This document shows, piece after piece, positions 9,465 through 19,789 of a stretch of DNA of 64,000 nt. Source of the stretch: Pseudomonas fluorescens (GTDB lineage: Bacteria > Pseudomonadota > Gammaproteobacteria > Pseudomonadales > Pseudomonadaceae). Each line of letters starts with the position of its first letter. The stretch's first letter is position 1. The notes below the pieces were generated by a model. The model worked only from the letters and a program-made list of their open reading frames with translations, was not told the origin of the DNA and searched no databases. Location of the stretch: NCBI RefSeq assembly GCF_902498185.1, contig NZ_CABVIX010000001.1, positions 766,365-830,364 on the forward strand, given 5' to 3'. The position numbers were made by a program, and so were the translations under genes.

Positions 9465-9887
9465 GGTGACTCCCTGGGGCGAGGGTAAGGCAACGCAGTG
9501 CCCGGACTTCCGTGCCGAGCGTTGAAAGCCATCACGCTTCGAGCTGTGAAATGGCTTCAGTCGATTCTCGACCAGCGGCTCTTTTCGTGACTAGGGGCCA
9601 AGCGAACCGGCACATGTAGCCTTATTGATCGACGTTGTGAGAGCAGCGTGTACCGCCTGCGTAGGACTTCCCCACATTCGTCCCCTGGAGGCCCTTGAAT
9701 GCACCGCGCCCCAATGTGCCTGGCCTGCGCTGATTCGCCTACCCATAACTCATGGCAGGGGAGTCAAGGCTGGCAGCGCTCACGGGCAGCCAGGCAGCGG
9801 GAAATGCTCCGCGGCAGGGGAGTGGCGTTGTATGATGGCGACGGTTCGAAACGAGCCTTTTGTCCCTGATGTCGCAAGGAATTTTCG
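9465..9887. other. Intergenic region between the Mor-family gene and the small membrane protein
   Basis: About 420 bp separating two divergent genes. Both promoters must lie here, but no confident -35/-10 pair or operator was identified, and no ORF with a plausible ribosome-binding site and family signature was found. Confidence 0.4.
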
Positions 9888-10076
9888 ATGACACACGTGC
9901 AGCGCCTGAAATACTCCGTCCTGATCATCCTGGTGGTACTGGGCATCATGCTTGGTCTGTCCCACCTGCAAAAACAGGGGACGATCAGCGAACAGACCTT
10001 CCAGTACATCGCGATAGCCGTTGCGGTCATCGTGGTGGTGATCAACGGTCTGCTGCGGCGCAAGGTAAAACCCTGA
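9888..10076 (+). CDS. Small two-helix inner-membrane protein
   Basis: 62 residues with two strongly hydrophobic segments at about residues 10-25 (VLIILVVLGIMLGL) and 40-56 (YIAIAVAVIVVVINGLL), and a positively charged C-terminus (LRRKVKP). An AAGGAA lies about 8 bases before the ATG. The topology is consistent with a small inner-membrane hairpin protein, with no recognisable functional motif. It is convergent with the Fur-like gene, with a strong double hairpin between them. Confidence 0.7.
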   Translation: MTHVQRLKYSVLIILVVLGIMLGLSHLQKQGTISEQTFQYIAIAVAVIVVVINGLLRRKVKP

Positions 10077-10108
10077 GGCCCTCAGGGCATGGCCGGCGTC
10101 CGCCGGCC
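10071..10108. terminator. Tandem hairpins between convergent genes
   Basis: Two adjacent perfect inverted repeats: ccctgag/ctcaggg (10071-10087, overlapping the stop codon) and ggccggcg/cgccggcc (10091-10108, 2-nt loop), the latter followed by agtcttt. The position between convergent genes suggests a bidirectional terminator. Confidence 0.65.
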
Positions 10109-10114
10109 AGTCTT

Positions 10115-10489
10115 TCAGCGCGAGGAAGGCTGCTCCAGCACTGCCCGGGCTTGAGGGTTCAAGCTGTAGCACTTGTCGCTGCCCAGGCTGATGACGCCCT
10201 CGGCGCACAGGCGCTTGAGCACCTCGCGTACGCTTAGAAACGAAAGCGGGATGTCCAGCTGCTCAAGTTGCGTGTGCACCCCCCGCACGCCGATGCTGCG
10301 CCCGTTGCGGCCAGCGTTGTGCAACGCATCGATGACCTTCAGGCGAATCAGGCTGGTGCGCAGGCCGTACACCCGCAACAGCTCCCGAATCTGTTCGTTG
10401 CCGACCCGCTCATCAAGGCTGGCGGGCTGCTGTGTCCTGGGCGCGGTGGGGCATTCGCCGGCCTCTGGTGCAGCTTGAGAGTTGTACAT
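10115..10489 (-). CDS. Fur-like winged-helix regulator lacking the metal-binding domain
   Basis: 124 residues. The start is set by AAGGAG eight bases before the ATG; a longer in-frame extension exists but has no such site. Residues about 30-110 resemble the Fur DNA-binding domain, including LRVYGLRTSLIRLKVIDAL, the Fur first-helix signature. The C-terminal dimerisation domain and its His/Cys metal ligands are absent: the protein ends shortly after the wing. It is probably a DNA-binding protein that does not sense metal in the Fur manner. It is divergent from the pvdQ-like gene, with about 200 bp between them. Confidence 0.65.
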   Translation of the reverse strand: MYNSQAAPEAGECPTAPRTQQPASLDERVGNEQIRELLRVYGLRTSLIRLKVIDALHNAGRNGRSIGVRGVHTQLEQLDIPLSFLSVREVLKRLCAEGVISLGSDKCYSLNPQARAVLEQPSSR

Positions 10490-10691
10490 GTGAATGCTCC
10501 TTTTCGTGGACTGTCCCGAAGAAACGGTGAGGGCCTCACTTATTAAGACGAATGAGCACCCGAAAACTGCAGTGCCGGGTGAAAATAATTCGCCACTCCC
10601 TTTCCAAGACGTCCGGGCCGTGTCTTTTGCGTAAAATTTCCTGTCTGGTTTTCGTCTGGTCGGGATGACCCTTGAATCCGCAGGAGTGCCC

Positions 10692-13004
10692 GTGATCCCC
10701 CATTTTCGTCCCCTGGCGACCCTCGGCCTGGCGGCCGCCCTGGTCGCTTGCAGCCTCGCCGCGCAGGCGCGCGAGGCCAGCGGTGAGGCCTCGGCGCAGA
10801 TCCGCCGCACCAGCTTTGGCGTCCCCCATATCGTGGCCAAGGATGAGCGCGGGCTGGGCTATGGCATAGGCTATGCCTACGCCCAGGACAACCTGTGCCT
10901 GCTGGCCAACGAGATGCTCACCGTCAATGGCGAGCGCTCGCGCTATTTCGGTCCGTCGCAGACCACCTTCGAACGGCGCAGGAACCTCGACAGTGACCTG
11001 TTCTTCACCTGGCTCAACACCCCGGCGTCGGTGTTCGGCTTCTGGCAGGCGCAGCCTCAGGAGGTGCGCGCGTTGCTCGAGGGCTACGCCAGCGGCTACA
11101 ACCGCGCCCTGGCTGAACGTAAATCAAAGGGCCTCCCGCATGAATGCGGCGAGGGCGACTGGGCGCGGCCGATCACCGCGCTCGATCTGGTCAAGCTGAC
11201 CAGGCGGCTGCTGGTCGAGGGCGGTGTTGGCCAGTTCGCCGAGGCGCTGGTGGCGGCGACCCCACCAAAGGCCACCGCGCAGCGCTCGACCGCTGACTTT
11301 GGCGTGATTGCCGCCCGGCAAGCCGGCTTTGCCGTGGAGCGCGGCAGCAACGCCGTGGCGGTGGGTGGGCAACGTTCCGCCAATGGCCGCGGGCTGCTGC
11401 TGGCCAACCCGCACTTCCCTTGGATGGGTGGCCTGCGTTTCTATCAGATGCAGCTGACCATCCCAGGCCAACTGGACGTCATGGGCGCTGCCTTGCCGGG
11501 CCTGCCGGTGATCAATATCGGTTTCAACCAGCACATGGCCTGGACGCATACGGTCGACACCTCCAAGCACTTCACCCTCTATCGCCTGGAGCTCGACCCG
11601 AAAGACCCGGCCCGTTACCTGCTCGATGGCAAGTCGCTGCCGCTGGCCCGGCAGACCCTCGCGGTCAAGGTCAAGGACAAAGATGGACAGTTGACCACTG
11701 TCGAACGTGAGGTCTATAGCTCAAGCTTCGGCCCGGTGGTGCAATGGCCTGGTCGGCTGGACTGGGACGCGCGCCACGCCTACAGCCTGCGCGATGCCAA
11801 CCTGGACAACACGCGCGTGCTGGAGCAGTGGTATCGCATCAACCGCGCCGACAGTCTGGATGCGCTCAAGGCGTCGGTGCAGCAGCTGCAGGGCATCCCG
11901 TGGGTGAACACTCTGGCGGTGGACGCTGCCGGCAAGGCGCTCTACATGAACCAGTCGGTCGTGCCCTACGTCGACCAGCACCTGCTGGCCCAGTGCAGCG
12001 ACCCGGCAGCGGCGGGGCAGCCCATGGTGGTGCTCGATGGTTCGCGCAGCGCGTGCCAGTGGAAGACTGACCCCCAGGCCGCCCAGCCCGGCATCTTCCC
12101 GGCGCACCAGTTACCAACCCTGGAGCGCGCCGACTTCGTGCAGAATTCCAACGACCCGGCATGGATGGCCAACCCTGCGCAGCCGCTGACCGGTTTTTCG
12201 CCGTTGGTGAGCCGCGCCGACCAGCCGTTGAGCATGCGCGGGCGCTTCGCGCTGGAACGTCTGGGTGGTTCGGCGAAGATCGACGCAGGTGACCTGCAAC
12301 GCCTGGTGATGGATGACGAGGTGTACATGACCAGCCTTGTGCTGCCTGACCTGCTGGACTGGTGCCAGGGCGTCGATGCCACGCTGCAGCCGCTGTGCGG
12401 CAGTCTCAAGGTCTGGAACGGCAAGGCTGACGTGGACAGCGGCATTGGCCTGGTGCATTTCCAGAATATCCTCCAGGCGCTGCTCGAACACCCGGACTTC
12501 TGGCGCGTCGCCTTCGACCCGGCCGATCCGCAGCATACCCCGCGCGGGCTGGCGGTCGAGCAGGCGGCAGTGCGCAAGCAGCTCGAAGCGGCGGCCCGGA
12601 AATCGCTGCAGATGGTCGCCGAGGCGGGGCTTGCTGCTGACAGCCGTTGGGGGCAGATCCAGCAGGCGGCCGACGGCACCGCCGTGCATGGCGGTCCGCA
12701 ATCGCTTGGAGTCTACAACGCGATCCAGAGCGTGCCGCAGGCCCAGGGCAAGCGCCTGGTGGTCAGTGGCACCAGCTACCTGCAAGTGGTGAGCTTTACC
12801 GACCAGGGGCCGCAAGCGCAGGGCTTGCTGGCGTTTTCGTTGTCCAGCGAAGCCGGATCGGCACACGCCAGCGACCAGACCCGCGCGTTCTCGGCCAAGC
12901 AGTGGCAGCCGATTCCATTCACCGAAGCGCAGATAAAGGCTGATCCCCAGTATCAGGCGTATGCGATCAGTGAAAAGGACAAGGCGCCTGTGGCAGCCAA
13001 GTGA
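10692..13004 (+). CDS. pvdQ: PvdQ-type Ntn-hydrolase acylase (penicillin/AHL acylase family)
   Basis: About 770 residues from a GTG preceded by AGGAG at 5-nt spacing. A signal peptide ends near SLAAQA, so the enzyme is periplasmic. N-terminal nucleophile fold: the conserved Gly-Ser pair in RGSNAVAVGG gives the predicted autocleavage site, with Ser219 becoming beta-chain residue 1. A His at beta-chain position 23 (LLANPH) matches the PvdQ catalytic environment. Family functions: removal of the fatty acyl chain from pyoverdine precursors and hydrolysis of long-chain acyl-homoserine lactones. No pyoverdine synthesis genes are in this window, so which role dominates here is unknown. Confidence 0.85.
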   Translation: MIPHFRPLATLGLAAALVACSLAAQAREASGEASAQIRRTSFGVPHIVAKDERGLGYGIGYAYAQDNLCLLANEMLTVNGERSRYFGPSQTTFERRRNLDSDLFFTWLNTPASVFGFWQAQPQEVRALLEGYASGYNRALAERKSKGLPHECGEGDWARPITALDLVKLTRRLLVEGGVGQFAEALVAATPPKATAQRSTADFGVIAARQAGFAVERGSNAVAVGGQRSANGRGLLLANPHFPWMGGLRFYQMQLTIPGQLDVMGAALPGLPVINIGFNQHMAWTHTVDTSKHFTLYRLELDPKDPARYLLDGKSLPLARQTLAVKVKDKDGQLTTVEREVYSSSFGPVVQWPGRLDWDARHAYSLRDANLDNTRVLEQWYRINRADSLDALKASVQQLQGIPWVNTLAVDAAGKALYMNQSVVPYVDQHLLAQCSDPAAAGQPMVVLDGSRSACQWKTDPQAAQPGIFPAHQLPTLERADFVQNSNDPAWMANPAQPLTGFSPLVSRADQPLSMRGRFALERLGGSAKIDAGDLQRLVMDDEVYMTSLVLPDLLDWCQGVDATLQPLCGSLKVWNGKADVDSGIGLVHFQNILQALLEHPDFWRVAFDPADPQHTPRGLAVEQAAVRKQLEAAARKSLQMVAEAGLAADSRWGQIQQAADGTAVHGGPQSLGVYNAIQSVPQAQGKRLVVSGTSYLQVVSFTDQGPQAQGLLAFSLSSEAGSAHASDQTRAFSAKQWQPIPFTEAQIKADPQYQAYAISEKDKAPVAAK

Positions 13005-13021
13005 TACGTCATTGAGCACCA

Positions 13022-13048
13022 CGCCCCGTTTCATGCACGAACGGGGCG
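13022..13048. terminator. Hairpin between convergent pvdQ and lpxH
   Basis: Perfect 9-bp arms cgccccgtt / aacggggcg with a 9-nt loop in the 50-bp gap between two convergent genes. Probably a bidirectional terminator; no long T-tract on either side. Confidence 0.6.
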
Positions 13049-13054
13049 GGTGAT

Positions 13055-13774
13055 TCAGAAAGCAAACGGGGCCAGATGAAAACCTTGCTCATCCACCTGC
13101 AACGCCCAACCTTCCCGATCCCAGTCCCCCAGCACGATGCGTCGGGCGGGCTGGTCATCGACCATCAGCTTGTGTATCGCCGGACGATGGGTGTGGCCGT
13201 GCACCAGCGTGCGTACGCCATGCTCGCGCATCACCCGGGGGATTTCCTCGGGGGTGACGTCAACGATATCGGTCGCCTTCATCCGCGTTTGCGCGCGGCT
13301 TTCACTGCGCAGCTTGCGCGCGAGCTTCTGGCGGCTGCGCTGGGGCAGATGCCGAAGAATCCATAGCGTCAGCGGATTACGCAGGTAACGGCGCAGCTTC
13401 ATGTAGGCCAGGTCGCGGGTGCACAGGCTGTCACCGTGCATCAGCAATACCTGTTCGCCGCCCAGCTCGACCACGCTAGGGTCGGCCAGCAAGGTGCAAC
13501 CGGCCGCCTTGCAGAAGGCCTTGCCGATCATGAAATCGCGGTTGCCATGCATCAGGTAGATCGCCGTGCCCTTGTCGCTGAGACAGCGCAAGGCCTGACA
13601 GATCTGTTGCTGGAAGGGCGACATGGCGTCATCGCCGATCCAGGCCTCGAAAAAATCGCCGAGGATGTACAGCGCACGGGCGTGCAGCGCACGCCCGCCG
13701 AGCAGATCAAGAAACGCCCGGGTGATATCCGGGCGCTCTTCTTGCAGGTGCAGATCAGAGATCAGCAGAATCAC
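13055..13774 (-). CDS. lpxH: UDP-2,3-diacylglucosamine hydrolase (lipid A biosynthesis)
   Basis: 239 residues, a calcineurin-like metallophosphoesterase with all family motifs: SDLHL at the N-terminus, [25 protein letters not shown] and GHTHRP. The reaction cleaves UDP-2,3-diacylglucosamine to lipid X and UMP, an essential step of lipid A synthesis at the cytoplasmic face of the inner membrane. The start is a GTG overlapping the ppiB stop by 4 bases (GTGA), so the two are translationally coupled in a ppiB-lpxH operon. Confidence 0.95.
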   Translation of the reverse strand: MILLISDLHLQEERPDITRAFLDLLGGRALHARALYILGDFFEAWIGDDAMSPFQQQICQALRCLSDKGTAIYLMHGNRDFMIGKAFCKAAGCTLLADPSVVELGGEQVLLMHGDSLCTRDLAYMKLRRYLRNPLTLWILRHLPQRSRQKLARKLRSESRAQTRMKATDIVDVTPEEIPRVMREHGVRTLVHGHTHRPAIHKLMVDDQPARRIVLGDWDREGWALQVDEQGFHLAPFAF

Positions 13775-14271
13775 TCAATGATCTCTGCTTTCTCGATGAT
13801 CACGTCCTCGCTCGGGACGTCCTGGTGGCCGGCCTTGGAGCCGGTGCGCACGGCTTCGATGGCGTCGACCACTTCACGGCCTTCGCTCACTGCGCCAAAC
13901 ACGGCGTAGCCCCAACCCTGCACGTTCTTGCCGCTGTGGTTGAGGAAATCGTTGTCCGAGGCATTGATGAAGAACTGCGCCGAGGCCGAATGCGGTTCCA
14001 TGGTGCGGGCCATGGCGACGCTGTACTTGGTGTTCTTCAGGCCGTTGTCAGCTTCGTTCTGGATGCTGGCGCGGGTTTTCTTCTGGCTCATGCCAGGCTC
14101 GAAACCGCCGCCCTGGATCATGAAGCCCTTGATCACACGGTGGAACACGGTGTTGTCGAAGTGGCCTTCCTTGACGTACTGAACAAAGTTCTCAACGGTC
14201 TTGGGGGCTTTTTCGGCGTCCAGTTGCAGGACGATCACGCCGTGGTTGGTGCTCAATTTGACTTTGGACAT
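13771..14271 (-). CDS. ppiB: Cyclophilin-type peptidyl-prolyl isomerase B
   Basis: 166 residues, a minimal cyclophilin domain with the active-site signature [13 protein letters not shown] and the substrate-pocket segment SAQFFI. No signal peptide is seen from the chosen ATG ([11 protein letters not shown]), so this is the cytoplasmic PpiB rather than the periplasmic PpiA. It catalyses cis-trans isomerisation of prolyl bonds. A longer in-frame extension to 14361 is rejected because homology begins at MSKVKL. Divergent from glnS; coupled to lpxH. Confidence 0.94.
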   Translation of the reverse strand: MSKVKLSTNHGVIVLQLDAEKAPKTVENFVQYVKEGHFDNTVFHRVIKGFMIQGGGFEPGMSQKKTRASIQNEADNGLKNTKYSVAMARTMEPHSASAQFFINASDNDFLNHSGKNVQGWGYAVFGAVSEGREVVDAIEAVRTGSKAGHQDVPSEDVIIEKAEIIE

Positions 14272-14507
14272 GCTGAAATTCGCTCTTTCAAGGCATTTGG
14301 AAAAGGTGTGCAAAACGTTGCCTACAACCACCTGACGCACAGCCGGGCAGTGACGACACAACGCACGCGAACGATATTTTGCACAGGCGGCAATAAAACG
14401 CGCCAGTTTGTCGGCGTCGAGGTGTCGGCAGCTTGACTGGTTCGGCTATGATAAGCGCTTTGATTCAGTCGGCCTACCCAGGCCGTGTACCGGTATTCAA
14501 GGATCCT

Positions 14508-16211
14508 ATGAGCAAGCCCACCGCCGACACCGCTCCCAACGCCCCTGCCAAAGGCGCCCCAGCCGTCCCTGCGAACTTCCTGCGCCCGATCGTGCAGGCC
14601 GACCTGGACGCGGGCAAGCACAGCAGTATCGTCACCCGTTTCCCGCCTGAGCCCAACGGTTACCTGCACATCGGCCATGCCAAGTCGATCTGCGTGAACT
14701 TCGGCCTGGCCAAGGAATTCGGCGGTGCCTGCCACCTGCGCTTCGATGACACCAACCCGGCCAAGGAAGACCAGGAGTACATCGACGCCATCCAGAGCGA
14801 CGTCAAGTGGCTGGGCTTCGAATGGACGGGCCCGGTGCGCTATGCCTCCGAATACTTCGGCCAGCTGCACGACTGGGCGGTCGAGCTGGTCAAGGCCGGC
14901 AAGGCCTATGTCTGCGACCTGACCCCAGAGCAGGCCCGCCAGTACCGCGGCAGCCTGACCGAGCCAGGCAAGGACAGCCCGTTCCGCGAACGCAGCGTCG
15001 AAGAGAACCTCGACCTGTTCGCCCGCATGAAGGCAGGCGAGTTCAAGGATGGCGAGCGTGTGCTGCGCGCCAGGATCGACATGGCCTCGCCGAACATGAA
15101 CCTGCGCGACCCGATCCTCTACCGCATCCGCCATGCTCACCACCACCAGACGGGTGATGCGTGGTGCATCTACCCCAACTACGACTTCACCCATGGTCAG
15201 TCGGATGCCATCGAAGGCATCACCCACTCGATCTGCACCCTGGAGTTCGAGGGCCATCGCCCACTGTACGAGTGGTTCCTCGACAACCTGCCGGTGCCGG
15301 CCAAGCCGCGCCAGTACGAGTTCAGCCGCCTCAACCTGAACTACACCATCACCAGCAAGCGCAAGCTCAAGCAACTGGTCGACGAGCAGCATGTCCATGC
15401 CTGGGACGACCCGCGCATGTCGACCCTGTCGGGCTTCCGCCGCCGCGGCTACACCCCGGCCTCGATCCGCAACTTCTGCGAGATGATCGGCACCAACCGC
15501 TCCGACGGCGTGGTCGACATGGGCATGCTCGAGTTCAGCATCCGCGACGACCTCGACCGCACCGCGCCGCGTGCCATGTGTGTACTGCGCCCGCTCAAGG
15601 TGGTCATCACCAACTACCCCGAAGGCCAGGTCGAGCAGCTCGAACTGCCGCGCCACCCCAAGGAAGACATGGGCGTGCGCGTATTGCCCTTCGCCCGCGA
15701 GATCTACATCGACCGCGACGACTTCATGGAAGAGCCGCCAAAGGGCTACAAGCGCCTGGAGCCAGCCGGTGAAGTTCGCTTGCGTGGCAGCTATGTGATC
15801 CGCGCCGACGAGGCCATCAAGGACGCCGACGGCAACATCGTCGAGCTGCGCTGCTCGTTCGACCCCGACACCCTGGGCAAGAACCCCGAGGGCCGCAAGG
15901 TCAAGGGCGTGATCCACTGGGTGCCGGCCCAGGACAGCGTCGAGTGCGAAGTGCGCCTGTACGACCGTCTGTTCCGCTCGGCCAATCCTGAGAAGACCGA
16001 GGAGGGCGGCAGCTTCCTGGACAACATCAACCCTGATTCGCTGCAGGTGCTCACCGGATGTCGTGCCGAGCCTTCGTTGGGCAATGCCCAGCCTGAAGAC
16101 CGTTTCCAGTTCGAGCGCGAAGGCTATTTCTGCGCCGACCTGAAGGACACCCAGCCGGGCCGCCCGGTGTTCAACCGCACCGTGACCCTGCGCGACTCGT
16201 GGGGCAGCTAA
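14508..16211 (+). CDS. glnS: Glutaminyl-tRNA synthetase
   Basis: 567 residues, class I aminoacyl-tRNA synthetase. The HIGH motif is at 54-57 within [11 protein letters not shown] and the KMSKS-equivalent is in [11 protein letters not shown]. The N-terminal 20 residues are Ala/Pro-rich, then [10 protein letters not shown] begins the conserved domain. It charges tRNA-Gln. AAGGA lies 4 bases before the ATG. It is followed 9 bp later by cysS, and the pairing glnS-cysS next to ppiB-lpxH is familiar in Pseudomonas. Confidence 0.97.
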   Translation: MSKPTADTAPNAPAKGAPAVPANFLRPIVQADLDAGKHSSIVTRFPPEPNGYLHIGHAKSICVNFGLAKEFGGACHLRFDDTNPAKEDQEYIDAIQSDVKWLGFEWTGPVRYASEYFGQLHDWAVELVKAGKAYVCDLTPEQARQYRGSLTEPGKDSPFRERSVEENLDLFARMKAGEFKDGERVLRARIDMASPNMNLRDPILYRIRHAHHHQTGDAWCIYPNYDFTHGQSDAIEGITHSICTLEFEGHRPLYEWFLDNLPVPAKPRQYEFSRLNLNYTITSKRKLKQLVDEQHVHAWDDPRMSTLSGFRRRGYTPASIRNFCEMIGTNRSDGVVDMGMLEFSIRDDLDRTAPRAMCVLRPLKVVITNYPEGQVEQLELPRHPKEDMGVRVLPFAREIYIDRDDFMEEPPKGYKRLEPAGEVRLRGSYVIRADEAIKDADGNIVELRCSFDPDTLGKNPEGRKVKGVIHWVPAQDSVECEVRLYDRLFRSANPEKTEEGGSFLDNINPDSLQVLTGCRAEPSLGNAQPEDRFQFEREGYFCADLKDTQPGRPVFNRTVTLRDSWGS

Positions 16212-16220
16212 GGAATTTTC

Positions 16221-17603
16221 GTGCTTACCATCTACAACACTCTGAGCAAGGCCAAGGAAGTCTTCAAGCCGCTTGAAGGCAACAAGGTGCGCATGTACGT
16301 CTGCGGCATGACCGTGTACGACTACTGCCACCTGGGCCACGGCCGCAGCATGGTGGCCTTCGACCTGGTCACCCGCTGGTTGCGTTTCAGCGGCTACGAC
16401 CTGACGTACGTGCGCAACATCACCGACATCGATGACAAGATCATCAACCGTGCCAACGACAACGGGGAGGCATTCGATGCCCTCACCGCGCGCATGATCG
16501 ATGCCATGCACGAGGACGAGCGGCGCCTGAACATCCTGCCCCCGGACCAGGAGCCTCGCGCTACCGACCATATCGCGGGCATGCACGCGATGATCCAGAC
16601 GCTGATCGACAAGGGCTACGCCTACGCGCCGGGGAATGGCGACGTGTACTACCGCGTGGGCAAGTTCGTCGGCTACGGCAAGCTGTCGCGGCGCAAGATC
16701 GAAGACCTGCGCATCGGTGCGCGCATCGAGGTCGACGAAGCCAAGCAGGATCCGCTCGACTTCGTCCTCTGGAAGGCTGCCAAGCCCGGCGAGCCGAGCT
16801 GGGAGTCGCCATGGGGCGCAGGCCGTCCGGGTTGGCATATCGAGTGCTCGGTGATGTCGACCTGCTGCCTGGGCGAGAGCTTCGACATTCATGGCGGCGG
16901 CAGTGACCTGGAATTCCCGCACCACGAGAACGAGATCGCCCAGAGCGAGGCCGCCACCGGCAAGCCGTACGCCAATGCCTGGATGCACTGCGGCATGATC
17001 CGCATCAATGGCGAGAAGATGTCCAAGTCCTTGAACAACTTCTTCACCATCCGCGACGTGCTCGACAAGTATCACCCCGAGGTGGTCCGCTACCTGTTGG
17101 TGGCCAGCCACTACCGCAGCGCGATCAACTACTCCGAGGACAGCCTGCGCGACGCCAAGGGCGCGCTCGAGCGTTTCTATCATGCGCTGCGCGGCTTGCC
17201 TCGCGTGGCTGCGCAGGGTGGCGAGGCCTACGTGGAGCGCTTCAAGGTCGCGATGAACGACGACTTCGGCACCCCCGAAGCCTGCGCCGTGCTGTTCGAC
17301 CTGGTCCGCGAGATCAACCGCCTGCGCGAGAGCGAGCCAGAGGCCGCCGCAGGGCTTGCCGCGCGGTTGCGCGAATTGGCGGACGTGCTTGGCGTATTGC
17401 AGCTTGATGCCGATGACTTCTTGCGTGCTGGGGCTGAAGGCAAGGTCGATGCGGCCGAGGTCGAAGCCTTGATCCAGGCCCGCCTGGATGCCCGCGCGGC
17501 GAAGAACTGGGGCGAGTCCGACCGGATTCGTGATCAGCTCACGGCCATGGGCGTGGTGCTCGAAGACGGTAAGGGCGGAACGACCTGGCGCCTGGCCGAC
17601 TGA
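16221..17603 (+). CDS. cysS: Cysteinyl-tRNA synthetase
   Basis: 460 residues, class I synthetase. Zn-binding Cys28 ([18 protein letters not shown]), HxGH at 37-40 and KMSKS at 266-270 are all visible, as is the second zinc ligand region HIECSVMS. It ligates cysteine to tRNA-Cys in the cytoplasm. The GTG start lies 10 nt after the glnS stop, with AAGGAA between, so the two form an operon. The length agrees with bacterial CysRS. Confidence 0.97.
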   Translation: MLTIYNTLSKAKEVFKPLEGNKVRMYVCGMTVYDYCHLGHGRSMVAFDLVTRWLRFSGYDLTYVRNITDIDDKIINRANDNGEAFDALTARMIDAMHEDERRLNILPPDQEPRATDHIAGMHAMIQTLIDKGYAYAPGNGDVYYRVGKFVGYGKLSRRKIEDLRIGARIEVDEAKQDPLDFVLWKAAKPGEPSWESPWGAGRPGWHIECSVMSTCCLGESFDIHGGGSDLEFPHHENEIAQSEAATGKPYANAWMHCGMIRINGEKMSKSLNNFFTIRDVLDKYHPEVVRYLLVASHYRSAINYSEDSLRDAKGALERFYHALRGLPRVAAQGGEAYVERFKVAMNDDFGTPEACAVLFDLVREINRLRESEPEAAAGLAARLRELADVLGVLQLDADDFLRAGAEGKVDAAEVEALIQARLDARAAKNWGESDRIRDQLTAMGVVLEDGKGGTTWRLAD

Positions 17604-17616
17604 CCGGCGGCCGACT

Positions 17617-17649
17617 CATTGCGGCGGGTTTGTCTCACCCGCCGCAATG
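17617..17649. terminator. Hairpin terminator after cysS
   Basis: Perfect 13-bp arms cattgcggcgggt / acccgccgcaatg with a 7-nt loop between convergent cysS and the histidine kinase gene. Strong stem, likely bidirectional. Confidence 0.7.
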
Positions 17650-17653
17650 GGGT

Positions 17654-19042
17654 CTACCTGGGACCCCCAGCCGGACAATGCAGCACCAACCCCGCCCCAC
17701 CCAGTTCGCTGTTCCCCACTTCCAGCTTGAACCCGTGCAGGTCAACGATCGCCGAAACGATCGACAACCCCAGCCCGAAGCCCGCATGCCGGTGGCCTTC
17801 CTCGCTACGGTAAAAGCGCTTCAACACCGCCTCCCGCTCTTGCTCGGGTATACCCGGCCCGCTGTCCTCCACGGCGATGTGTACCCCTGACGCATCCTGG
17901 CTGGCGCGCAAGCGCACCACACCACCCTCTGGCGTGAACTTGATCGCATTGCCGAGCAGGTTGGCCAGTGCCTCGAACAGCAACTCACGATCCCCATGCA
18001 GCGCTGGCAACTGCGCCGGCTGCTCAAGCTCCAGACGGATCTCGCCGTCCTCGGCCAAGGGTAGATAGAAGTCATGCAGTTCGGTGAGCAGCGCGTGCGG
18101 GTCGAGGTCGACGAAACCCGCCCGGCGTTGGCGGTCTTCGAGTTCGCTGATGCGCAGCAGGCCACGAAAGCGCGCCATCAGTGTGTCCGTCTCGCCGATG
18201 GCCTGCTCCAGCGCCTCGGCCTGGGGCCCGTCGTCACCACTTTGCTGGCGAATGCGATACAGCTGGGCGCGCAAGCGGGTAAGCGGGGTGCGCAGGTCAT
18301 GGGCAATGTTGTCGCACACGCCCTTGACCTCGTGCATCAGGCGCTCGATGCGGTCGAGCATGACATTGACGATCGCGGCCAGCATGTCCAGCTCGTCGCG
18401 CCGGGCAGACAGCGGCAGGCGCCGGGTGAGGTCGCCGGCGACGATCAGCTCGGCACTTGCCTGCACTGCACGGATGCGCTTGAGTGGCCGCCTGCGCAAC
18501 AGGTACCAGCCTGCGACGCCGGGGATGATAGTCAGCGAGAGGCCCCAGAGCAGGGCATGCAGGATAATCCGCGTGACCACGAACAACGACCCGTTGTCGC
18601 GCACCAGTACCAGCCAACGGCCGTCATTGGCCTTGATCGCCACGGCGTCGCAGCTATCGCGCGGCAGGTGAGGGTCGTCGGCGTCAAGGCAGCGCTTGAG
18701 CTCGTGTACCTGGCCGTCCAGTCGCAGCTCCGTTGGAATCTGCCGGATACGGCCACCGATCGGATTGAGCTGGGCATCGAACAGCCCGTAGGCATCGAAG
18801 CTGCGGTCTTCGAATGCCTGGCTGGCGATCAATGCATCGTCCAGCTGCTTGCCGCTCATGTGCGCGAACAAGTGCTGGCGTTGCAGCATCGAGTGCCGTG
18901 TGAGCTTGTTGAGGTAGCTCGACACCTCGAAATACAGCACGCCCATCAGGATGCTGCTCCAGGCCACGAACAGGAAGCTGTACAAGGCCAGCAGGCGGCT
19001 GGTCGACGAGCTCCAGCCCTTAGACGGGTTCAGCAATGGCAT
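17654..19042 (-). CDS. Membrane sensor histidine kinase (HAMP / HisKA / HATPase)
   Basis: 462 residues. TM1 at about 17-38 and TM2 at about 157-182 bracket a 118-residue periplasmic sensor region; HAMP about 183-236; phospho-acceptor His248 in AHDLRTPLTRLR; ATPase N, G1 and G2 boxes (NLLGNAIKFT, DSGPGIP, GFGLGLSIV). It overlaps the response regulator gene by 23 nt, forming a standard two-component operon. The periplasmic domain contains two Cys (in LKRCLDADD and RDSCDAVA) that could form a disulfide. The signal sensed is unknown. Confidence 0.92.
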   Translation of the reverse strand: MPLLNPSKGWSSSTSRLLALYSFLFVAWSSILMGVLYFEVSSYLNKLTRHSMLQRQHLFAHMSGKQLDDALIASQAFEDRSFDAYGLFDAQLNPIGGRIRQIPTELRLDGQVHELKRCLDADDPHLPRDSCDAVAIKANDGRWLVLVRDNGSLFVVTRIILHALLWGLSLTIIPGVAGWYLLRRRPLKRIRAVQASAELIVAGDLTRRLPLSARRDELDMLAAIVNVMLDRIERLMHEVKGVCDNIAHDLRTPLTRLRAQLYRIRQQSGDDGPQAEALEQAIGETDTLMARFRGLLRISELEDRQRRAGFVDLDPHALLTELHDFYLPLAEDGEIRLELEQPAQLPALHGDRELLFEALANLLGNAIKFTPEGGVVRLRASQDASGVHIAVEDSGPGIPEQEREAVLKRFYRSEEGHRHAGFGLGLSIVSAIVDLHGFKLEVGNSELGGAGLVLHCPAGGPR

Positions 19043-19700
19043 AGCCCGAGCCCCGCACGGTGCGAATCAGTGCCGTCTGTCCGGGGGCGTCGATCTTCTT
19101 GCGCAAGCGGCCGATATGCACGTCGATCAGGTTGGTGCCCGGGTCGAAGTGATAACCCCAGACTTCCTCGAAGATCATCATCCGCGTGATGACCTGCCCG
19201 GCGTGACGCATGAGGAATTCCAGCAGCTTGTATTCGGTGGGCAGCAGGTTGAGCGTCTGCGCGCCGCGCCGCGCCTCGTGGCTGATGAGGTCTAGCTCGA
19301 GGTCGGCGACCTGCAGGCGGGTCTGGGTCATCGGCACGCTGTTGCGCCGTAACAACACCTCGACGCGCGCGGCCATCTCGTCGGAGGCGAACGGTTTGGT
19401 CAGGTAGTCGTCGCCCCCGGCGCGCAGGCCGCGCACCCGCTCATCGACATCGGAGAGCGCGCTGATCATCAGGATCGGCGTGGTGATCTTGAGGGTGCGC
19501 AGGGTAGTGACAATGGTAAGGCCATCGACCTCCGGGAGCATGCGGTCCAGGGTGATCAGGTCGAAACCACCGGCAATGGCCTTGGCCAGACCCTCGCGGC
19601 CGTTGTCGGCCCAGTCCACTTCCAGGCCATGGCTGGTGAGCTCGGCAACGATTTCCTGGGCGGTGACGGCGTCGTCTTCGATGGTCAGTACGCGGGGCAT
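19020..19700 (-). CDS. OmpR/PhoB-family response regulator
   Basis: 226 residues: receiver domain 1-118 with phospho-acceptor Asp52 (LITLDRMLPEVDG), acidic pair in IEDD and Lys in TKPF, then a winged-helix Trans_reg_C domain (LLPTEYKLLEFLMRH ... IDVHIGRLRKKID). It is the cognate partner of the overlapping kinase gene. The regulon is unknown. Upstream, an A/T-rich segment (gtttaagaaaaattc) may carry the promoter, and beyond it lies a large REP-like hairpin separating it from ilvE. Confidence 0.93.
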   Translation of the reverse strand: MPRVLTIEDDAVTAQEIVAELTSHGLEVDWADNGREGLAKAIAGGFDLITLDRMLPEVDGLTIVTTLRTLKITTPILMISALSDVDERVRGLRAGGDDYLTKPFASDEMAARVEVLLRRNSVPMTQTRLQVADLELDLISHEARRGAQTLNLLPTEYKLLEFLMRHAGQVITRMMIFEEVWGYHFDPGTNLIDVHIGRLRKKIDAPGQTALIRTVRGSGYAIAEPV

Positions 19701-19789
19701 GCTAATACCTGGGCAGCGAGTAGAAGTCTGATTGTGCCAAAGAATAGACAGCGCCCGGTTTAAGAAAAATTCATGTGGGTGTCAAAAGC

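Noticed and set aside
14322..17183. 953-codon open frame on the minus strand opposite glnS and cysS
   Set aside because: It is antisense to two synthetase genes with full catalytic motifs. Its translation is Val/Ala/Gln-rich without family features, the usual artefact of GC-rich codon bias.
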